Positions 6,541 through 10,350 of a stretch of 10,350 nucleotides of DNA are shown one piece after another. The notes below the pieces were generated by a model, which did not search any database, was not told the origin of the DNA, and saw only the letters and a list, made by a program, of their open reading frames with translations. Position 1 is the first letter of the stretch, and each line of letters starts with the position of its first letter. The stretch is taken from the NCBI GenBank assembly GCA_020345785.1, contig CP070771.1, positions 3,197,294 through 3,207,643 on the forward strand. The letters are read 5' to 3'. Position numbers and translations under genes: made by a program. The DNA comes from Desulfobacterales bacterium (lineage in GTDB: Bacteria > Desulfobacterota > Desulfobacteria > Desulfobacterales > JAFDCJ01).

Positions 6541-7529
6541 GGAAAGTGGCATGCCGTCAGATGATTGGGGTCATCTCCGCGTTGCAACAGTTCGGGTTTA
6601 GCAACCCGGCAGTGGTTTTTGACCTCCGGGCATCGCGGTGAAAAGGGGCAACCGGGCGGCGGGTCTATGGGTGTCGGTGGATCGCCCTCCAACAGGATTC
6701 CACTATGGGGTTTATCAGGATCCAGAGAGGGTAATGAAGACAGCAACACTCTCGTATAAGGATGTTGTGGCTGTTGAAAAACATCCCGGGTCAATCCGGT
6801 TTCCACCATGCCCCCTAAATACATCACCCCGATCCGGTTGCTCATGTATCGCACCACCCCCAGATCATGGGAAATAAAAAGATAAGTCAGGTTGAACTCA
6901 CGCTGCAACTTCTTGAGTAGGTTAAGAATTTGTGCCTGGACCGAGACATCCAGAGCCGAGGTGGGTTCGTCCAGAATCAGCAATTGCGGCTGCAGAATCA
7001 AGGCTCGGGCCAGTGCGATCCGCTGCCGCTGACCGCCGGAAAACTCATGTGCGTAGCGATACATATGCTCTATGTTAAAACCGACGCGTTGGAGCATCGC
7101 CAGAACCTTTTCATCTATCTCGTATCCTTCGGCCAACCCGTGCAGTTTAAGCCCCACTCCTACCAGATCGCACACTGTTTTGCGCGGATGCAAAGAAGAA
7201 TAGGGATCCTGAAAAATGAGCTGAACATGGCGGGCCCGCTGATAAGCTGCCCGTCCGCTCAGTCCGACAATGCTCCGGCCGTTAAAATAAATTTCGCCTG
7301 CAGTAACAGGTGCCAGGCCCACTACCGCCCGTCCCAGGGTGGTTTTGCCGCAGCCGGATTCGCCCACCAACCCAAAGGCATCACCTCGATTCAGCACCAA
7401 ACTAAGACCGTTTACGGCCTTAACCGTTGCCTGATGGTGCATCAAAAAGCCTTCGCGGATAGGGAAGTGCACATGCAAATCCACTATACGCAATAAGGTT
7501 GACATGTTTTTGGGTGCAGTTAGCTGCAT
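6519..7529 (-). CDS. dppF: Peptide/nickel-type ABC importer ATP-binding protein, DppF/OppF class
   Basis: One of the two cytoplasmic ATPases of a Dpp/Opp importer. Numbered from the ATG at 7529 (336 residues): Walker A GESGCGKT (56-63), Q-loop FQDPYSSL (Q107), signature FSGGQRQR (163-170), Walker B LLILDEP (183-189), H-loop H221, then the C-terminal oligopeptide-transporter extension with CPFSPRC (294-300), a third Cys at 307 and a fourth at 327. FPI...VNG and QDPYSSLHPR favour the F over the D class. Start choice: the frame also opens at a TTG (7550) with AAGG nearby, and at an ATG at 7505 that fits the family N-terminus. I chose 7529 because GAGGG lies about 10 nt upstream. It is the last gene of the dpp cluster, but 263 nt separate it from dppD. 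The substrate is not determined; the symbol is family-level. Confidence 0.9.
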   Translation of the reverse strand: MQLTAPKNMSTLLRIVDLHVHFPIREGFLMHHQATVKAVNGLSLVLNRGDAFGLVGESGCGKTTLGRAVVGLAPVTAGEIYFNGRSIVGLSGRAAYQRARHVQLIFQDPYSSLHPRKTVCDLVGVGLKLHGLAEGYEIDEKVLAMLQRVGFNIEHMYRYAHEFSGGQRQRIALARALILQPQLLILDEPTSALDVSVQAQILNLLKKLQREFNLTYLFISHDLGVVRYMSNRIGVMYLGGMVETGLTRDVFQQPQHPYTRVLLSSLPSLDPDKPHSGILLEGDPPTPIDPPPGCPFSPRCPEVKNHCRVAKPELLQRGDDPNHLTACHFPHLINPP

Positions 7530-7670
7530 CAGACTTATACCCTCAGCCAAGTGCCTTGCATCAGAAATCCCATATGAAACTTCACGAATTTAAAATGCGA
7601 ACCGCAGAATCCACACGAGCTGGACAAGTTTCGAAGGGTAGTTTCGCTGAGCTCTTTCCATAGAAAAAGT

Positions 7671-7748
7671 GCTGAGGGCTGAGTACCCAACGGGTTGCTG
7701 CTTCCATCGTCCGGATTCTCTTTAGCTCAGTCCTCGTTACTCAGTCCT
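7671..7748. repeat. Imperfect inverted/direct repeat element between dppD and dppF
   Basis: The left part, CTGAGGGCTGAGTACCC from 7672, is imperfectly complementary to the right part around 7737-7750. The right part contains an exact direct repeat CTCAGTCCT at 7726 and 7740, a 14-nt period. This has the same design as the elements at 4049 and 8822, with palindrome arms made of short direct repeats, but a different sequence. Function is unknown; it would fold in the dpp transcript. Confidence 0.4.
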
Positions 7749-7792
7749 GATGAGCGTCTTTCCTTCGACGTTCGATGTTTTTTACTCCGAAT

Positions 7793-8791
7793 TCAGCCGG
7801 CCATCTCCGGTTGGCCGGCGTGGAGAAAACAAGCGACCTGGTGATCTTCAGCAAGTATGAACAGCGGAGGTATCTCCTGCCGGCAGCGGTCCATGACGTT
7901 TACGCAACGGGGTGCAAACCTGCAATTGGTTTGGGGTGCGAGCAGACTCGGTACATTGCCTCTAATAGAAAAAAGCGGCTGATCAGGATTAGATTTATCG
8001 GGAACAGTTTGCAGCAACCCCTTGGTATAGGGGTGCTGTGGGTTTTTCAGCACCCGGCGCACCGAACCCAGCTCCACCATGTCGCCGGCATACATAATTG
8101 CGACCCGATCGCAGGTTTCAGCCAGCACTCCCAGATCGTGGGTGATCATCAAGATCGACGTTTTAATTTCACGGTTCAATTTTTTAATCAGTTCTAGAAT
8201 TTGGGCCTGAATGGTGACATCCAGGGCCGAAGTCGGTTCATCAGCAATAAGCAGCTTGGGGCGGGTAACCAGCATCATGGCGATCATGACCCGTTGACAC
8301 ATGCCGCCACTCAGTTCGTGAGGGTAGCGCCGCACCATTCTCCCCGGATCGGCGATGCCAAGTTGGGCCAGCATGTCTACAGCGTGATTTCTGGCCGATC
8401 TCCGGCCTAAAGAACGATCGTGAATGATCAAGGTTTCTGCGACCTGGTCGCCGACCCTGATGACAGGATTCAAGGACATCTTTGGTTCCTGCAGGATCAT
8501 TGAAATTTGGCTGCCTCGAATGTGGCGCATAGCGGCTTCATTGAGGGTCAGCAGGTTTTGTCCTTCAAACAAAATGCGGCCGTTAATAATGCGACCCGGC
8601 GGGTCGATAAGCCTAAGGATTGATCGGGCGGTTACCGATTTACCGCAGCCGGTTTCTCCGGCCAACCCCAAGGTTTGCTGACGGTTCAGCGAAAACGAAA
8701 CTCGTTCCAGTGCATGCACCACACCGCGCAGGGTGAAGAAATGGACCTTGAGGTTCTGTACTTTAAGCAGGGGTTGTTCAGTTAACACCAT
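7793..8791 (-). CDS. dppD: Peptide/nickel-type ABC importer ATP-binding protein, DppD/OppD class
   Basis: The product has 332 residues and is the second ATPase of the importer. Seen: Walker A GETGCGKS (45-52), Q-loop ILQEPKMSLNP (Q101; the family usually has FQEPMTSLNP), signature LSGGMCQR (160-167), Walker B LLIADEP (180-186), H-loop ITHDLG (H218), and the C-terminal extension with Cys 290, 296, 303 and 321. The CX5CX6C spacing is the same as in the neighbouring DppF protein; in some DppD/OppD proteins such cysteines bind a 4Fe-4S cluster. Oddity: the signature has Cys where Arg is usual (LSGGMRQR). The ATG at 8791 fits the family N-terminus (LLKVQNLKVHF); only a weak GAG lies upstream. A 147-nt spacer with a long palindrome separates it from dppC. 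Confidence 0.93.
   Translation of the reverse strand: MVLTEQPLLKVQNLKVHFFTLRGVVHALERVSFSLNRQQTLGLAGETGCGKSVTARSILRLIDPPGRIINGRILFEGQNLLTLNEAAMRHIRGSQISMILQEPKMSLNPVIRVGDQVAETLIIHDRSLGRRSARNHAVDMLAQLGIADPGRMVRRYPHELSGGMCQRVMIAMMLVTRPKLLIADEPTSALDVTIQAQILELIKKLNREIKTSILMITHDLGVLAETCDRVAIMYAGDMVELGSVRRVLKNPQHPYTKGLLQTVPDKSNPDQPLFSIRGNVPSLLAPQTNCRFAPRCVNVMDRCRQEIPPLFILAEDHQVACFLHAGQPEMAG
7796..7819. repeat. GC-rich stem-loop at the 3' end of dppD
   Basis: GCCGGCC (7796-7802) and GGCCGGC (7813-7819) form a perfect 7-bp stem with a 10-nt loop. It lies in the last codons of dppD and ends one base before the TGA. No T-run follows directly in the minus direction, so it may protect or attenuate the message rather than end it. 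It could also be simple coding coincidence. Confidence 0.35.
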
Positions 8792-8821
8792 ATTTGCTCA
8801 TTCGCTTAAGGGGAAACGAAA

Positions 8822-8938
8822 GGGAACGACGAATGTCGCTTGACGAATGACGAACGAATGAATCGCTTCGCTCTTGTGTTTTAATAAAAAGATAGAATTC
8901 CATAATTCGACATTCATCAATCGTCATTCGTCATTCCC
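8822..8938. repeat. Long imperfect inverted repeat between dppC and dppD
   Basis: The left arm (8822-8860) and right arm (8901-8938) match at about 31 of 39 positions when one is reverse-complemented; the loop is 40 nt. The arms consist of repeated GACGAATG and, on the other side, CGTCATT/CATTC units. The right arm abuts the dppC stop codon (8939-8941). The transcript would form a long hairpin directly after dppC, which could stabilise the dppBC part of the message or reduce read-through into dppD, as REP elements do. That role is inferred. Confidence 0.65.
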
Positions 8939-9841
8939 CTAGCCTTGCCTCTGGTGTGGATCCAATATATCACGAAAACCGTCGCCCATCAGGTTGAAGC
9001 CCATGACGACAATCAATATGGCAAATCCAGGCAGCGTGGATACCCACCACTGATCCACAATAAACTGGCGGCCGTCACTGACCATCAACCCCCATTCCGG
9101 TACCGGTGGCTGGGCACCTAAACCGAGAAACCCGAGCCCGGCGGCTGTTAGAATAATCGTTCCCATGTCCAGGCTCAGACGCACAATGATTGAAGACAGG
9201 CACATGGGAGTGATATGCCCCACCATGATACGAAGATTGCTGGCTCCCATGCTGCGAATCACCTGAATATAATCGTTGTTGCGTACGCTAAGTGTTTCGG
9301 CTCGGGCCAGCCTGGCATAACTGGGCCAGTTGGCGACCGAGATGGCCACGATGGCATTTTCCACACCTGGGCCTAGAGCGGCGGCAAACGCAATTGCCAG
9401 AATCAATTTGGGAAAGGCTAGAAATACGTCGGATAGGCGCATTAAAATTTCATCGATGACGCCCCCGAAGTACCCGGCCAGGACCCCGATTACCAGACCC
9501 AGCGGTGTGCTGATGGCCGCGACCAATAATGCAATGGACAGGGTAACGCGGGAACCATATACCACCCGCGAGTAGATGTCCCGCCCGAGGCTGTCGGTGC
9601 CGAAATAGTGCTGGGCTGAAGGCGGCAATAGACGATCCGGCAAAATCTGTTCATAGGGATCCCGGTTGGCCAGCAACGGTGCCATAGCAGCCACCAGCAA
9701 CAAAAAGACAATGATACTGGTCCCTAGCACCATGAGATGGTTGCGCCGCCAGAGGATGTAGCTGTCTTTCAGATAGCGCAGCCGCGCTTCCCAGCGTTGG
9801 CGACGTGCTTGGTTTTTATTCAGAGCATTGGAAATGTTCAT
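8939..9841 (-). CDS. dppC: Peptide/nickel-type ABC importer permease, DppC/OppC class
   Basis: The product has 300 residues and is an inner-membrane permease forming the channel with DppB. A basic cytoplasmic N-terminus (about 1-36) precedes the first membrane helix (37-57). Family marks in order: HYFGTDSLGRDIYSRVVYGSR (78-98), the EAA cytoplasmic loop ARLARAETLSVRNNDYI..GAS (176-201), which docks on the ATPases, FLGLGAQPPVPEWGLMV (238-254), and GDGFRDILDP (287-296). Its ATG overlaps the dppB stop as ATGA (9838-9841), so the two are translationally coupled. The length is normal for the family. Substrate class (dipeptide, oligopeptide or nickel) cannot be told from the permease. Confidence 0.95.
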   Translation of the reverse strand: MNISNALNKNQARRQRWEARLRYLKDSYILWRRNHLMVLGTSIIVFLLLVAAMAPLLANRDPYEQILPDRLLPPSAQHYFGTDSLGRDIYSRVVYGSRVTLSIALLVAAISTPLGLVIGVLAGYFGGVIDEILMRLSDVFLAFPKLILAIAFAAALGPGVENAIVAISVANWPSYARLARAETLSVRNNDYIQVIRSMGASNLRIMVGHITPMCLSSIIVRLSLDMGTIILTAAGLGFLGLGAQPPVPEWGLMVSDGRQFIVDQWWVSTLPGFAILIVVMGFNLMGDGFRDILDPHQRQG

Positions 9842-10350
9842 GGTCCTGTCAGGGTTATTTGGGGATTCAAAAGGGCATAAACAAGATCAACCGCCAGATT
9901 CGCCAGCGAAAACGTCAGGGCAACCAGCATGGTGCCGCCCACGACGGCATTCAAATCCAGCGTCAAAAAGGCGGTAGCCAGATAGCGGCCCAGCCCCGGC
10001 CAGGAAAAAATCGTTTCGGTCAACACGGATCCCTCCAACAGACCGCCATAGGTCAGTCCAATGACGGTGACCGCCGGAACCAGCGCGTTGCGCAAGGCGT
10101 GACGGGTCAGCACTAAAAACTCATTTAAGCCTTTGATCCGGGCCGTCTTGATATATTCCTGGGAAAGCACATCCAGCATGCTTGAGCGCACAATGCGGGC
10201 AATGCCGGCTAAACCATAAAGACCCAGTACCGATGCCGGCAGTGCCATATGCTTTAAGGCATCCCAGAAAACCTCCCAATCAAGGGCCAGCATACTGTCG
10301 ATAAGAAGAAGGCCGGTAATTCTATCCGGTTCGATCAGCATAATATCCAG
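9838..10350 (-). CDS. dppB: Peptide/nickel-type ABC importer permease, DppB/OppB class (5' end cut by window edge)
   Basis: The frame stays open to the right edge, giving the last 170 residues of a family usually 305-340 long. The internal ATG at 10341 is not the true start, since the frame continues upstream and about half the protein is missing. Seen: PDRITGLLLIDSMLALDW, HMALPASVLGLYGLAGIARIVRSSM, the EAA loop EYIKTARIKGLNEFLVLTRHALRNALVP, GGLLEGSVLTETIFSWPGLGRY, and the terminal DLVYALLNPQI. These are classical for DppB/OppB. It is coupled to dppC by the ATGA overlap. A solute-binding protein gene is expected upstream, outside the window. Confidence 0.94.
   Translation of the reverse strand: MDIMLIEPDRITGLLLIDSMLALDWEVFWDALKHMALPASVLGLYGLAGIARIVRSSMLDVLSQEYIKTARIKGLNEFLVLTRHALRNALVPAVTVIGLTYGGLLEGSVLTETIFSWPGLGRYLATAFLTLDLNAVVGGTMLVALTFSLANLAVDLVYALLNPQITLTGP

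Noticed and set aside
6930..7496. A 188-codon plus-strand open frame opposite dppF.
   Set aside because: The minus strand encodes an intact ATPase with all motifs here; the plus-strand product has no recognisable domain.
8822..8938. Insertion-sequence terminal repeats.
   Set aside because: Only 40 nt separate the arms, with no transposase frame; it is a hairpin-type element, not a mobile-element end pair.

Overview
The window reads as chromosomal DNA of a Gram-negative bacterium. Its cytochrome bd genes are close to the Escherichia coli type, and a SPOR-domain protein with an inner-membrane anchor points to a peptidoglycan and outer-membrane envelope. Base composition is moderate, coding is dense, and the spacers carry long imperfect palindromes built from short direct repeats. 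That texture reminds me of sulfate-reducing Desulfobacterota, but this is an impression and not something I can prove from the sequence.

Layout. (1) 1-1198, minus: 5' two-thirds of cydD, the ABC exporter subunit needed for cytochrome bd assembly, running off the left edge. (2) 1199-1333: divergent control region with a small perfect hairpin. (3) 1334-4416, plus: cydA, cydB and, after a 257-nt gap, the tiny cydX, which together encode cytochrome bd quinol oxidase. The gap holds a long inverted repeat, a candidate cydX promoter and an ATTTTAGYC repeat tract; a hairpin terminator follows cydX. (4) 4518-6143, minus: a DamX-like protein with an ExeA/GspA-type AAA ATPase domain, one membrane helix, a linker carrying a 41-residue tandem repeat, and a C-terminal SPOR domain. 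(5) 6144-6518: AT-rich spacer with no convincing gene. (6) 6519-10350, minus: a peptide/nickel-type (Dpp/Opp) ABC importer transcribed in the order dppB (5' end beyond the right edge), dppC, dppD, dppF.

The genes form three units. CydD, with its presumed partner CydC beyond the left edge, exports thiols to the periplasm, which allows haem insertion into CydABX; CydABX then oxidises quinol and reduces O2 to water, giving respiration or oxygen detoxification at low O2. The DamX-like protein probably acts at the cell envelope or division site. The Dpp system imports short peptides or a related solute; its binding protein is not in the window.

I found no CRISPR array, transposase, tRNA, rRNA or phage gene, and no clearly new system. 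The most noteworthy points are the intergenic palindromes that interrupt both the cyd and dpp gene clusters, the detached cydX with its own candidate promoter, and the AAA-SPOR protein with a recent internal duplication.
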